Shown here one piece after another: positions 20,007-29,034 of a stretch of DNA of 64,000 nt (position 1 is the first letter of the stretch; each line of letters begins with the position of its first letter). The position numbers and the translations under genes are program-made. The notes under the pieces are model-generated. The model was not told where the DNA came from. It worked only from the letters and a program-made list of their open reading frames with translations, and made no database searches. The stretch spans positions 1,550,001 to 1,614,000 of the forward strand of contig NZ_JAFIBI010000001.1 in NCBI RefSeq assembly GCF_017832975.1, in the 5' to 3' direction. The stretch comes from Arthrobacter sp. PvP023. Its GTDB lineage: Bacteria > Actinomycetota > Actinomycetes > Actinomycetales > Micrococcaceae.

Positions 20007-21017
20007 ATGAGGCTCCGCCACAGCAACGCCTCGGGCAGGGGCTACCGGCGCCTGGCCGCGGGAACCGGCTTCACGTACCGCGACCTTGACGGTTCCACCC
20101 TTCCGCCGGGCCCCGTGCGGGAGCGGCTGGAAAGCATCGGCATCCCGCCGGCCTGGACCGATGTGTGGATCGCGCCCTACGACAACGGGCACATCCAGGC
20201 GACCGGGCTCGACGCCGTGGGCCGCCGCCAGTACATCTACCACCCGGCCTGGCGGGAAAAGAAGGACCGGCTCAAGTTCGACCGTGCCCTCCAGCTCGCC
20301 GAATCCCTGCCGACGGCGCGCAGACTGGTCACCCTGGACCTCCGAAGCGACGGATTCTCGCGCGAACGTGTCCTGGCGGGGGCCTTCAGGATGCTGGACA
20401 GCGGTTCACTGCGGGTGGGATCGGAGCGGTACACCAACGAGAACGGCAGCCACGGCCTGGCCACCCTGCTGTGCGCCCATGTGAAGGTCAAGCAGGAGAG
20501 CCTCCGGCTCAGTTTCCCCGCCAAGAGCGGGAAGACCTGGGATTCGGAGATCGACGACGCCGACCTCGCCGCCCTGGTCCGCTCGCTCAAGCGGCGCGGC
20601 GGGAACGCCAGGCTGCTGGCGTACAAGAACGGGCGCGGCTGGCACCCCGTGGGCAGCGCGGAAATCAACGAATACGTCAAGGAACGCACCGGCGCGGACT
20701 TCACCGCGAAGGACTTCCGCACCCTCCGCGGCACCGTGGCGGCGGCCGTCAGCCTGGCCCGGACCGGGCCGCAGCCAACAGTGGCCGCGAGGAAACGCGC
20801 CATCAGCCTGGCGATGCAGGATGCTGCCGCGGTGCTGGGGAACACGCCGTCGATCGCCCGGAAGAGCTACGTGGATCCGCGGCTGTTGGATCACTTTTCC
20901 GCGGGGGAGACCATCGACCCCCGCCGGACCGGTTCGGCGGAAGCGGAACTGCGCGCCATGCTGTACCGCGAAGGCGACGTCGTATCCATCAACAGCTCCC
21001 CGAAGAAAGCGGGCTGA
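20007..21017 (+). CDS. DNA topoisomerase IB
   Basis: A 336-residue poxvirus-like type IB topoisomerase that relaxes supercoils through a 3'-phosphotyrosyl intermediate. N-terminal domain: GFTYRDLDGSTL, then WTDVWIAPYDNGHIQATGLD. The catalytic domain carries the conserved Arg of LRVGSERY, KRRGG, FTAKDFRTLRGT and the nucleophile Tyr288 in ARKSYVDPRL. Length fits the bacterial family. It starts at ATG 20007 and is divergent from rarD across 132 nt. The ORF is complete, with no sign of decay. Confidence 0.93.
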   Translation: MRLRHSNASGRGYRRLAAGTGFTYRDLDGSTLPPGPVRERLESIGIPPAWTDVWIAPYDNGHIQATGLDAVGRRQYIYHPAWREKKDRLKFDRALQLAESLPTARRLVTLDLRSDGFSRERVLAGAFRMLDSGSLRVGSERYTNENGSHGLATLLCAHVKVKQESLRLSFPAKSGKTWDSEIDDADLAALVRSLKRRGGNARLLAYKNGRGWHPVGSAEINEYVKERTGADFTAKDFRTLRGTVAAAVSLARTGPQPTVAARKRAISLAMQDAAAVLGNTPSIARKSYVDPRLLDHFSAGETIDPRRTGSAEAELRAMLYREGDVVSINSSPKKAG

Positions 21018-21085
21018 GCAATTAGAATGGGGGAATTGTGCGCTAAGTGACCTGGCGCAGTCTCTCAGTTCCAGAAGGGCTCCCG

Positions 21086-22543
21086 GTGTCCAATTCGGCC
21101 GAAACCACTCCCAAACGTCCCCTCCGCGTCGCGATCGTCGGCGCCGGACCGGCCGGCGTCTATGCCGCGGACATCCTGACCAAGTCCAACGAAGTCAAAG
21201 ACGGCGACTTCGAGGTCAGCATCGACCTCTTCGAGGCCTACCCTGCCCCGTACGGCCTGATCCGCTACGGCGTGGCCCCGGACCACCCGCGCATCAAGGG
21301 CATCGTCAACGCCCTGCACAAGGTCCTGGACCGGGGCGACATCCGGTTCCTCGGCAACGTGACGTACGGCCGCGACCTGAAACTCCACGATTTCCGCGCC
21401 TTCTATGATGCCGTGATCTTCTCCACGGGCGCCATCAAGGACGCAGACCTCAACGTTCCCGGCGTCGAGCTTGAAGGCTCGTTCGGTGGCGCGGACTTCG
21501 TCTCCTGGTACGACGGCCACCCCGACGTGCCGCGTGAATGGCCGCTCGATGCCAAGGAAATCGCCGTGATCGGCAACGGCAACGTGGCCCTGGACGTGGC
21601 CCGCATGCTGGTCAAGCACGCCGACGATCTGCTGTCCACGGAAATCCCGGACAACGTCTACCAGGCGCTGAAGAAGTCCCCGGTTACTGACGTACACGTC
21701 TTCGGCCGCCGCGGCCCGGCCCAGGTGAAGTTCACCCCGCTGGAACTGCGCGAACTGAGCCACGCCAGGGATGTTGACATTGTGCTTTACCCGGAGGACT
21801 TCGAATTCGATGAAGCTTCCGAGGAAGCCATCCGCACCAACAACCAGACCAAGACCATGGTCAACACCATGACCAACTGGCTTGTCGAGGAGCACGCGGA
21901 GGCCGAGGTGCCGTCCTCACGGCGGCTCCACCTGCACTTCCTGCACAGCCCGGTGGAGATTTACGACGCCGCCGGCGGCAATACCGCGGGCACCGGCAAG
22001 GTGGCGGGCATCAAGTTTGAGCGGATGCAGCTGGACGGCACCGGCCACGTCAAGGGCACCGGGGAGTACATCGACTACCCTGTCCAGGCCGTCTACCGGG
22101 CCATCGGGTACCACGGCTCGCCGCTGGAGGAACTCGAATACGACGCCAGGGCCGGCGTGATTCCCAACGAGGGCGGCCGCGTGCTGGATGCCGACGGCAA
22201 CCCCGTTCCGGGAATCTACGCCACCGGCTGGATCAAGCGCGGGCCGGTGGGCCTGATCGGGCACACGAAGGGCGACGCCCTGGAGACCATCGGCTGCCTG
22301 CTCGAAGACCGGCTGACGCTGCCGCCGGCGCAGAACCCGGACCCACACGCCATCATCGCCCTGCTCGAGGAGCGCGGCGTAGAATACACCACCTGGGAAG
22401 GCTGGAACAGGCTCGACGCGCACGAAGCAGCCCTGGGGAAGGCCTGGACCGAAGCAGAAGCGGACACCGGCGTCGTGCGTGAACGCATCAAGGTTGTGCC
22501 GCGTGAGGAAATGATCCGCATCTCCCGCAGCGCCGAAGACTAA
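21086..22543 (+). CDS. Ferredoxin/adrenodoxin-type NADP reductase (FprA-like)
   Basis: A 485-residue FAD flavoprotein that passes electrons between NADPH and ferredoxin for P450s, iron-sulfur enzymes and similar partners. Visible: FAD-binding VAIVGAGPAGVYAADIL near the N-terminus, APYGLIRYGVAPDHP of the adrenodoxin-reductase class, NADP-binding IGNGNVALDVARML, VFGRRGPAQVKF, and the C-terminal ATGWIKRGPVGLIGHTKGDA. The start is GTG 21086, with AGAAGGG 5 nt upstream; an earlier in-frame GTG adds 13 residues without similarity. It is a single gene ahead of a palindrome. Confidence 0.92.
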   Translation: MSNSAETTPKRPLRVAIVGAGPAGVYAADILTKSNEVKDGDFEVSIDLFEAYPAPYGLIRYGVAPDHPRIKGIVNALHKVLDRGDIRFLGNVTYGRDLKLHDFRAFYDAVIFSTGAIKDADLNVPGVELEGSFGGADFVSWYDGHPDVPREWPLDAKEIAVIGNGNVALDVARMLVKHADDLLSTEIPDNVYQALKKSPVTDVHVFGRRGPAQVKFTPLELRELSHARDVDIVLYPEDFEFDEASEEAIRTNNQTKTMVNTMTNWLVEEHAEAEVPSSRRLHLHFLHSPVEIYDAAGGNTAGTGKVAGIKFERMQLDGTGHVKGTGEYIDYPVQAVYRAIGYHGSPLEELEYDARAGVIPNEGGRVLDADGNPVPGIYATGWIKRGPVGLIGHTKGDALETIGCLLEDRLTLPPAQNPDPHAIIALLEERGVEYTTWEGWNRLDAHEAALGKAWTEAEADTGVVRERIKVVPREEMIRISRSAED

Positions 22544-22555
22544 TCCCTCGCTCCG

Positions 22556-22624
22556 CAGGAGTTTTTGTCCACCTATCGCGACTTCCGGGGCCCTAAAAGG
22601 CCATTATCTGGACAAAAACTCCTG
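22556..22624. repeat. Intergenic inverted repeat sharing a core with 18770-18839
   Basis: Perfect 16-nt arms CAGGAGTTTTTGTCCA (22556-22571) and TGGACAAAAACTCCTG (22609-22624). The interior contains GGGGCCCTAAAAGGCC and CATTATCTG. The core CCCTAAAA...CATTATCTG also occurs in the element at 18770-18839, although the outer arms differ. It follows fprA and may act as its terminator. Confidence 0.8.
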
Positions 22625-22719
22625 TGGCGGCACGGCCGGGCGGGAACTAGACTGTCCGGACCAAGCCACTTCGGCATGCCGTCACGCCTGGCACACTGTT
22701 GTGCCGGCAGGGGAGTCCA

Positions 22720-24120
22720 ATGAGGAACATCATGCAGCCGGCTGTTGCGGGCACCGCAGACAGGGACGACGCTGCGGCACTGCTCCAGCGCGATGCCCTG
22801 GCAGGCCATGAGCTGCTGGCCGTGCCGGGACCGCTGGGGGCGGGCAGCGCCGGTGGCCCGGCTGGAGTGCGCGTGCCCGGACTGCGCAGCCTCGTGGAGG
22901 AGTCCTGGCAGCGGTCCGTCCAGTTCCGGGCGAACCCGGACAACCCCGAAGCACCCCTTGCACTGGACCAGGAAGAGCTCGAGGAATACCGCCGGCAGCA
23001 CCCCCTGGCCACCATCATGCCCGTCATCCACAAACTCCTGGTCCTGCCCAGCCACGACAGCGGCCTGCTGGTTGCCGTGGGCGACGAAGTGGGCCGCCTC
23101 CTGTGGGTGGAGGGCGACGCCGTGATGCAGCGCCGGGCAGAAGGCATGATGTTCGTGGCCGGCGCGGACTGGTCCGAGGCCAGCGTGGGCACCAGCGCCC
23201 CGGGCACCGCCCTGGCCCTTGGCCGCAGCATCCAGATTGCCGGCGCCGAGCACTACAAGCGTTCCGTCCACCCGTGGAGCTGCACGGCCGTGCCGTTCCA
23301 CGACCCTGATTCCGGCGCACTGCTGGGTGTTGTGGACATCACCGGCACCGAGTCCGCCGTCGCGCCCCACACGCTGTCGCTGGTGGAGGCAACGGTTGCG
23401 GCCGCGCAGGCCCAGTTGCGCGTGGAGCGGCTCCAGCTGGCGGCCGCGCGCCAGGCAGCGCCCGCACGACGGCGGACCCAGGCTTCCGCTTCACGGACAC
23501 CTTCCGCTGCGGAAGGCAGCCTCTACCGCAACAGCCTCCAGCTCCTGGGCCGGGACCAGGCCCTGCTCAGCATCGAAGGCCGCACCGTGGCGCTTTCGGC
23601 CCGGCACAGCGAAATCCTGGCCCTCCTCAGCGTCCATCCGGACGGGCTGAGCGCGGAGGAACTCTGCACCCTGCTCTACCCGGGAGACGGCTCGTCCATG
23701 ACGCTGCGCCCGGAGATGGTGCGGCTGCGCAAGGTCCTGAAGCAGCTCAGCCCGGAAGCCGTCCCCGGCTCGCGCCCGTACCGGCTGCCCATGGACCTGA
23801 TGCCGGATTCCAGCCAGGTCCTCAACTGCCTGCAGCGCGGCGCCCACCGCATCGCGCTGGAGATCTACCGCGGCGCTGTGCTGCCGCGGTCCGAAGCTCC
23901 GGGCATCGTGGAACTCCGGGACCGTGTCTCCTCACTGCTGCGCGAAGCGGTGCTCACCGACGGCAGCGCTGATGCGCTGCTGAAGTACGCGGAACTGCCG
24001 GAAGCAAAGGACGACGTCGGCGTCCGCCTCGCCGCGCTGAAGCTCCTGCCGGCGCGCTCACCCAAGCGGGCCGCCGTCGTCGCCGATCTCGAACGGCTGG
24101 AAACCGAACTCAGCGCCTGA
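22720..24120 (+). CDS. GAF-domain transcriptional regulator of the exaC-adhP module
   Basis: A 466-residue cytoplasmic protein. Residues 40-75 hold the WQRS segment (LVEESWQRSVQFRANP) seen at the start of AcoR/aldehyde-responsive regulators. A GAF sensor covers about 90-235 (GVVDITGTESAVAPHTLSLVE at its end). The C-terminal half carries a winged-helix-like region near 270-360 (LSARHSEILALLSVHPDGLS, MVRLRKVLKQLSP). No AAA+ sigma-54 domain is present, as usual for this actinobacterial type. ATG 22720 has GGGGAG 4 nt upstream; ATG 22732 is possible. It lies 123 nt upstream of the acetaldehyde dehydrogenase gene, so aldehyde- or alcohol-responsive activation is inferred. Confidence 0.82.
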   Translation: MRNIMQPAVAGTADRDDAAALLQRDALAGHELLAVPGPLGAGSAGGPAGVRVPGLRSLVEESWQRSVQFRANPDNPEAPLALDQEELEEYRRQHPLATIMPVIHKLLVLPSHDSGLLVAVGDEVGRLLWVEGDAVMQRRAEGMMFVAGADWSEASVGTSAPGTALALGRSIQIAGAEHYKRSVHPWSCTAVPFHDPDSGALLGVVDITGTESAVAPHTLSLVEATVAAAQAQLRVERLQLAAARQAAPARRRTQASASRTPSAAEGSLYRNSLQLLGRDQALLSIEGRTVALSARHSEILALLSVHPDGLSAEELCTLLYPGDGSSMTLRPEMVRLRKVLKQLSPEAVPGSRPYRLPMDLMPDSSQVLNCLQRGAHRIALEIYRGAVLPRSEAPGIVELRDRVSSLLREAVLTDGSADALLKYAELPEAKDDVGVRLAALKLLPARSPKRAAVVADLERLETELSA

Positions 24121-24149
24121 CCCGGTAGACGTGAGCTGGATCACTGCGT

Positions 24150-24192
24150 TGCAACCTGACTGCAACCTCCCTGCTCCTACGCTGAATGCAAC
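24150..24192 (+). promoter_or_regulatory. Repeated TGCAAC motifs and likely promoter upstream of exaC
   Basis: TGCAACCT occurs at 24150 and 24161 (11 bp apart, one helical turn), and TGCAAC again at 24187. A TAcgcT -10-like hexamer at 24178-24183 has a CTGACT -35-like hexamer between the first two copies. The layout fits an activator contacting the -35 region, with the GAF regulator as the obvious candidate. Promoter elements are inferred by eye. Confidence 0.5.
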
Positions 24193-24243
24193 GGCGGCCG
24201 CCAGCACAGGCCGCTAATCATCTGCACAGCAAAGGAGCTAGCA

Positions 24244-25767
24244 ATGACTGTCTATGCACAGCCCGGTACCGAAGGTTCGAAGGTTACGTTCAAGGACCGC
24301 TACGAGAACTGGATCGGCGGCGAATGGGTGGCTCCCGTCAAGGGCCAGTACTTCGAGAACATCACCCCGGTCACCGGCAAGGCATTCTGCGAGGTGGCCC
24401 GCGGCACGGCCGAGGACATCGAGCTGGCCCTGGACGCCGCGCACAAGATCGCACCCTCCTGGGGCAAGACCTCCGTTGCCGAGCGCGCAGCCATCCTGAA
24501 CAAGATCGCCGACCGCATCGACGAGAACCTCGAGATGCTCGCCGTGGCCGAGTCCTGGGACAACGGCAAGCCGATCCGCGAAACCCTCAACGCGGACATT
24601 CCGCTGGCTGCCGACCACTTCCGCTATTTCGCTTCCGCCGTCCGCGCCCAGGAAGGCCGCCTGTCACAGCTCGACGACGACACCACGGCCTACCACTACC
24701 ACGAGCCGCTCGGCGTCGTGGGCCAGATCATCCCGTGGAACTTCCCCATCCTCATGGCCGTCTGGAAGCTCGCCCCGGCCCTGGCCGCCGGCAACGCCGT
24801 GGTCCTCAAGCCGGCCGAGCAGACGCCGTCGTCCATCCTGGTCCTGATGGAGCTCATCGGCGACATCCTTCCCGCCGGCGTCATCAACGTGGTCAACGGC
24901 TTCGGCGTCGAAGCCGGCAAACCGCTGGCCTCCAGCCCCCGGATCCGCAAGATCGCCTTCACCGGTGAAACCACCACCGGCCGCCTGATCAGCCAGTACG
25001 CCAGCCAGAACCTGATTCCGGTCACCCTGGAGCTGGGCGGCAAGAGCCCGAACATCTTCTTCAACGACGTTGCCGAAAAGGACGACGCGTTCTACGACAA
25101 GGCGCAGGAAGGCTTCGCGCTGTTCGCGTTCAACCAGGGCGAGGTCTGCACCTGCCCGTCCCGCGCCCTGGTCCAGGAGGACATCTACGACTCCTTCATG
25201 GCCGATGCCGTGGCGCGTGTGGAGAAGATGATCCAGGGCAACCCGCTGGACACCGAAACCCAGGTGGGCGCCCAGGCCTCCAACGACCAGCTCGAGAAGA
25301 TCCTCTCCTACATCGACATCGGAAAGCAGGAGGGCGCCAAGGTGCTCACCGGCGGCGCCCGCGCCGAGCTCCCCGGCGACCTTGCCGGCGGCTTTTACGT
25401 CCAGCCCACCGTCTTCGAAGGCCACAACAAGATGCGGATCTTCCAGGAGGAGATCTTCGGTCCGGTGGTCTCCGTGACGCGCTTCAGCGACTACAACGAC
25501 GCCATGGGCATCGCCAACGACACCCTCTACGGACTCGGCGCCGGCGTCTGGTCCCGCAACGGCAACGTGGCGTACCGCGCCGGGCGTGAAATCCAGGCGG
25601 GCCGAGTGTGGGTCAACAACTACCACGCCTACCCGGCCGGTGCCGCGTTCGGCGGCTACAAGTCCTCCGGCATCGGACGTGAGAACCACTCCATGATGCT
25701 GGACCACTACCAGCAGACCAAGAACCTCCTGGTCAGCTACAACGAAAACAAGCTCGGCTTCTTCTAA
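24244..25767 (+). CDS. exaC: Acetaldehyde/aldehyde dehydrogenase, ExaC/AldB type
   Basis: A 507-residue NAD(P)-dependent aldehyde dehydrogenase that oxidises acetaldehyde and similar aldehydes to acids. Motifs: [30 protein letters not shown], the cofactor-loop motif [23 protein letters not shown], and Cys302 in [13 protein letters not shown]. The GEVCTCPSR active site and about 506-residue length are typical of the ExaC/AldB subgroup that works with alcohol dehydrogenases. AAAGGAG lies 6 nt before the ATG. It is first gene of an exaC-adhP-DUF779 unit, downstream of the GAF regulator. Confidence 0.93.
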   Translation: MTVYAQPGTEGSKVTFKDRYENWIGGEWVAPVKGQYFENITPVTGKAFCEVARGTAEDIELALDAAHKIAPSWGKTSVAERAAILNKIADRIDENLEMLAVAESWDNGKPIRETLNADIPLAADHFRYFASAVRAQEGRLSQLDDDTTAYHYHEPLGVVGQIIPWNFPILMAVWKLAPALAAGNAVVLKPAEQTPSSILVLMELIGDILPAGVINVVNGFGVEAGKPLASSPRIRKIAFTGETTTGRLISQYASQNLIPVTLELGGKSPNIFFNDVAEKDDAFYDKAQEGFALFAFNQGEVCTCPSRALVQEDIYDSFMADAVARVEKMIQGNPLDTETQVGAQASNDQLEKILSYIDIGKQEGAKVLTGGARAELPGDLAGGFYVQPTVFEGHNKMRIFQEEIFGPVVSVTRFSDYNDAMGIANDTLYGLGAGVWSRNGNVAYRAGREIQAGRVWVNNYHAYPAGAAFGGYKSSGIGRENHSMMLDHYQQTKNLLVSYNENKLGFF

Positions 25768-25858
25768 GCCGCACTGAACCCGGGCGGGGACGGATTGCAC
25801 GCATCCGTCCCCTCCCGCTCCACCCAAGCAATGCTTCAACGACGCAAGGATTTCGCCA

Positions 25859-26881
25859 ATGACGACGACAATGCAAGCAGCCGTAGTAACCGAATTCGGG
25901 AAAGACCTCCAGATCCAGTCCCTCCCCGTTCCCACTCCGGGCCGCGGCGAGGCGCTGGTCAAGGTCATCACCACCGGGGTCTGCCATACCGACCTTCACG
26001 CCGCGGAGGGAGACTGGCCGGTCAAGCCGACACCTCCCTTCATCCCCGGCCATGAAGGCGTGGGCGAAGTGGTCGCCCTCGGCGAGGGTGTCACCGACCT
26101 GGCCGTCGGAGACCTTGTGGGTAACGCCTGGCTTTGGTCCGCCTGCGGCGACTGCCAGTACTGCCGCACGGGCTGGGAAACCCTCTGCGAAGCGCAAAAG
26201 AACGCCGGCTACAGCGTGGACGGCTCGTTCGGCGAATACATGCTCGTTGACACCCGCTTCGCCGCCCGGATTCCGGCGGGTTCCGACCCCGTGGAGGTGG
26301 CCCCGGTGCTCTGTGCCGGCGTCACGGTCTACAAGGGACTGAAGATGACCGAGGCCAGGCCGGGCCAGTGGGTCACCATTTCGGGCATCGGCGGCCTGGG
26401 CCACATCGCCGTCCAGTACGCCGTGGCCATGGGCCTGCGGGTGGCCGCCGTGGATATCGCGGACGACAAACTCGCCCTGGCCAAGAAACACGGCGCTGAG
26501 CTCACCGTCAACGCGTTGCACGAAGATCCGGCTGAAGTCATCCAGCGGGAAACCGGAGGTTGCCATGGAGTCCTGGTCACGGCGGTGCACCCGTCAGCGT
26601 TCGGGCAGGCCATCGGGATGGCCCGCCGCGGCGGCACCATTGTGTTCAACGGCCTGCCGCCGGGCGACTTCCCGGCACCGATCTTCGAGATTGTGCTCAA
26701 GGGCCTGACCGTCCGCGGCTCTATCGTGGGCACCCGGCAGGACCTGGAGGAAGCCCTGGATTTCTACGCACAGGGCAAGATCCACCCCACGGTGTCCACT
26801 CGGGAACTCTCGGAAGTCAACGCGGTTCTCGACGAGATGAAACACGCCAAGATCGACGGCCGCGTCGTCATCAAGTACTGA
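25859..26881 (+). CDS. adhP: Zinc-dependent alcohol dehydrogenase
   Basis: A 340-residue medium-chain dehydrogenase oxidising primary alcohols to aldehydes. Catalytic zinc ligands are Cys42 in GVCHTDLH, the His in PGHEGVG, and the later Cys in LCAGVTVYKGL. Structural zinc ligands are the four Cys in ACGDCQYCRTGWETLC. The NAD-binding motif is GIGGLGHIAVQYA. It lies 91 nt after exaC and overlaps the next gene by one base (TGATG). Together they form a route from alcohol through aldehyde to acid. Confidence 0.94.
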   Translation: MTTTMQAAVVTEFGKDLQIQSLPVPTPGRGEALVKVITTGVCHTDLHAAEGDWPVKPTPPFIPGHEGVGEVVALGEGVTDLAVGDLVGNAWLWSACGDCQYCRTGWETLCEAQKNAGYSVDGSFGEYMLVDTRFAARIPAGSDPVEVAPVLCAGVTVYKGLKMTEARPGQWVTISGIGGLGHIAVQYAVAMGLRVAAVDIADDKLALAKKHGAELTVNALHEDPAEVIQRETGGCHGVLVTAVHPSAFGQAIGMARRGGTIVFNGLPPGDFPAPIFEIVLKGLTVRGSIVGTRQDLEEALDFYAQGKIHPTVSTRELSEVNAVLDEMKHAKIDGRVVIKY

Positions 26882-27288
26882 TGACACAGGCGAGGCTGGA
26901 CGCCGCTGTGACGCTGCCCGGGGAGGACTTCTCCCGGGTGGCGCTCACCGGGCCGGCCGTGGAACTGCTGCGGAAGTTGTGGGACCAGCACGGCCCGCTG
27001 ATGTTCCATCAGTCCGGCGGCTGCTGCGACGGCTCCTCGCCCATGTGCTATCCGGCGGGGGACTTCATCACCGCCGAGGCGGATGTGCTCCTGGGGCTGT
27101 TCGACATCGCCGACGGCGTGGAGCCGAAGACGCTCGAGTTCTGGATGTCCAGGGAGCAGTTCAACTACTGGAGCCACACCCACCTGACCGTGGACGTGGT
27201 CCAGGGCCGGGGAAGCGGCTTCTCGGTGGAGGCACCGGAAGGCAAGCGGTTCCTGATCCGGTCAACACTGATGAACTGGCCGGCCTGA
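26881..27288 (+). CDS. DUF779 protein linked to aldehyde dehydrogenase
   Basis: A 135-residue cytoplasmic protein of the DUF779 family, which commonly accompanies exaC-type aldehyde dehydrogenases. Conserved features visible: HGPLMFHQSGGCCDGSSPMC with a Cys-Cys pair and a third Cys, then FWMSREQFNYWSHTHLTVDV, and FSVEAPEGKRFLIRS near the end. The Cys and His residues could bind a metal; this is inference. ATG 26881 overlaps the adhP stop (TGATG), so translation is probably coupled. Biochemical function is unknown. Confidence 0.88.
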   Translation: MTQARLDAAVTLPGEDFSRVALTGPAVELLRKLWDQHGPLMFHQSGGCCDGSSPMCYPAGDFITAEADVLLGLFDIADGVEPKTLEFWMSREQFNYWSHTHLTVDVVQGRGSGFSVEAPEGKRFLIRSTLMNWPA

Positions 27289-27314
27289 GGGCCAGCGTCC
27301 GCCAGCGCGAACGT

Positions 27315-27350
27315 ACGGTTGGGGCCCCTCCGGCGAGGGGCCCCAACCGT
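27315..27350 (+). terminator. Terminator hairpin after the exaC-adhP-DUF779 unit
   Basis: A perfect 16-bp stem, ACGGTTGGGGCCCCTC / GAGGGGCCCCAACCGT, with tetraloop CGGC. Flanking ACGT/GCGT extends it imperfectly. It lies 26 nt after the DUF779 stop. There is no long T run. Confidence 0.78.
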
Positions 27351-27389
27351 GCGTCCACCCCGATAGGCGTCTCACTATCTGGGATAAAT

Positions 27390-27418
27390 GTGACCGTCCA
27401 CTGGATGGACACTACTCT
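27390..27418 (+). promoter_or_regulatory. Promoter with embedded operator upstream of APC permease
   Basis: GTGACC (27390-27395) and TACTCT (27413-27418) fit -35 and -10 boxes at 17-bp spacing. Between them lies the dyad GTCCA-CTGGA-TGGAC (27396-27410). Its core TCCA-N5-TGGA also occurs in the palindrome at the downstream tetR start. A repressor bound here would block the promoter. Assigned by eye. Confidence 0.5.
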
Positions 27419-27463
27419 TGATAAGTCTGTTTCCAGCAAGCTATCGAGATTGTGGACTTTCCT

Positions 27464-29011
27464 ATGAACCTTTTCCGGACGAAATCCATCGAGCAGTCGA
27501 TCGCCGACGCCGATGAACCCGGACGCAAGCTGAAGCGTTCCCTGAGCACGTGGGACCTCATGATCATGGGCGTCGCCGTTGCCGTCGGCGCGGGGATCTT
27601 CTCCGTCGGCGCCAAGGCCGCTGCGAACTTCGCCGGCCCTGCTGTGACGATCTCCTTCGCCATTGCCGCGGTCACGTGCGCGCTGGCCATCATGTGCTAC
27701 GCAGAATTTGCCACGGCCATTCCGGTCGCGGGTTCCGCCTACGTTTTCACGTACGCCACCATGGGTGAACTGCTGGCCTGGATCATCGGCTGGAACCTCA
27801 TCCTGGAACTCTTTACGGCAGGTGCGGTGATCGCCAAGTACTGGGGCATCTACCTCAGCAAGGTCTTTGCGCTCATGGGCGTGGACATTCCGCCCTCCAT
27901 CTCGCTCGGCGGCATCGACCTCTACTGGGGTGCCTTCCTGATCGTGGCCGTCTTCACCGTCCTGTTGGTGCTGGGGACAAAGCTGTCCGCCCGCGTGGGC
28001 AATATCTTCACCCTCATCAAGATCGCCGTGGTGCTGTTCGTTATCGTGGTGGGCTTCAGCTACGTGAAGTTCGAGAATTACTCGCCCTTCGTTCCCGCTT
28101 CCGAACCCACCGCAGCCTCCGGCACCGCCGACGTGCTCAAGCAGTCCTTCTTCGGGTTCCTGACCGGAGCCGTCCCGGCACAGTACGGCACGCTGGGCAT
28201 CTTCGCCGGCGCAGCGCTCGTGTTCTTCGCCTTCATCGGATTCGACGTTGTGGCCACCTCGGCCGAAGAGGTCAAGAACCCGCAGAAGACCCTGCCGCGC
28301 GGCATCTTCGGCGGCCTGGCCATCGTCACCGTTCTCTACATCCTGGTATCGCTCGCCCTCACCGGCATGGTGTCCTACACGCAGCTGGCCGAAGCCAAGA
28401 ACCCCACCCTCACTACCGCGTTCGAAGCCGTGGGCAACACTGACGCCGCCAAGGTCATCGCCTTCGGCTCCCTGGTGGGCCTCACCACGGTCATCATGGT
28501 GCTGCTTATGGGCCTGTCCCGGGTGGTCCTGGCGATGAGCCGCGACGGCCTGCTGCCGCGCTCGCTGTCCAAGACCAGCACCATCCGTGCGACGCCGGTC
28601 CGCCTCCAGGTGATCTGCGGCGCGGCAGTGGCCCTCGTGGCCGGCCTGACCAATGTGGACCTGCTGGAGGAAATGATCAACATCGGCACGCTGTCCGCCT
28701 TCGTGATGGTGAGCCTGGGCATCCTGGTCCTGCGGAAGAAGCGCCCGGACCTGAAGCCGGCATTCCGCGTGCCGTTCGGCAAGGTTCTCCCCGTGGTGTC
28801 CGCCCTCCTGTGCCTCTACCTGATGACGAACCTCGCGGTTGAGACCTGGATCTTCTTCGCCATCTGGCTGGTCATCGGTGTGGCGATCTACTTCGCCTAC
28901 GGCCAGCGGCACTCCCGGCTGAACGAGAAGTTCGCTGAGGCCAAGGCCGCCGTCAATGGCGAGCCGCAGGCAGCGGGGGACAAGGATGAGGACGCGCTCA
29001 CCCGCCCCTGA
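27464..29011 (+). CDS. APC-superfamily amino acid permease
   Basis: A 515-residue inner-membrane transporter with about twelve helices. The first helix has the APC signature GVAVAVGAGIFSVGAKAA. FAFIGFDVVATSAEEVKNP is the TM6 sequence typical of the cationic amino acid transporter (CAT/YfnA-like) branch. The amphipathic N-terminus (FRTKSIEQSIADADEPGRK) also fits that branch. ATG 27464 is used; an in-frame TTG lies 12 nt upstream and neither has a strong ribosome site. The tetR gene starts 49 nt downstream in the same direction. Substrate is not determined by sequence; basic amino acids or GABA-like compounds are possible. Confidence 0.88.
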   Translation: MNLFRTKSIEQSIADADEPGRKLKRSLSTWDLMIMGVAVAVGAGIFSVGAKAAANFAGPAVTISFAIAAVTCALAIMCYAEFATAIPVAGSAYVFTYATMGELLAWIIGWNLILELFTAGAVIAKYWGIYLSKVFALMGVDIPPSISLGGIDLYWGAFLIVAVFTVLLVLGTKLSARVGNIFTLIKIAVVLFVIVVGFSYVKFENYSPFVPASEPTAASGTADVLKQSFFGFLTGAVPAQYGTLGIFAGAALVFFAFIGFDVVATSAEEVKNPQKTLPRGIFGGLAIVTVLYILVSLALTGMVSYTQLAEAKNPTLTTAFEAVGNTDAAKVIAFGSLVGLTTVIMVLLMGLSRVVLAMSRDGLLPRSLSKTSTIRATPVRLQVICGAAVALVAGLTNVDLLEEMINIGTLSAFVMVSLGILVLRKKRPDLKPAFRVPFGKVLPVVSALLCLYLMTNLAVETWIFFAIWLVIGVAIYFAYGQRHSRLNEKFAEAKAAVNGEPQAAGDKDEDALTRP

Positions 29012-29034
29012 CCTCCGGACCCCGGAATCCGCAC

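Noticed and set aside
19875-20243. N-terminal extension of the rarD frame
   Set aside because: The extra residues have no transporter similarity, cross the divergent promoter region and overlap the topoisomerase start region.
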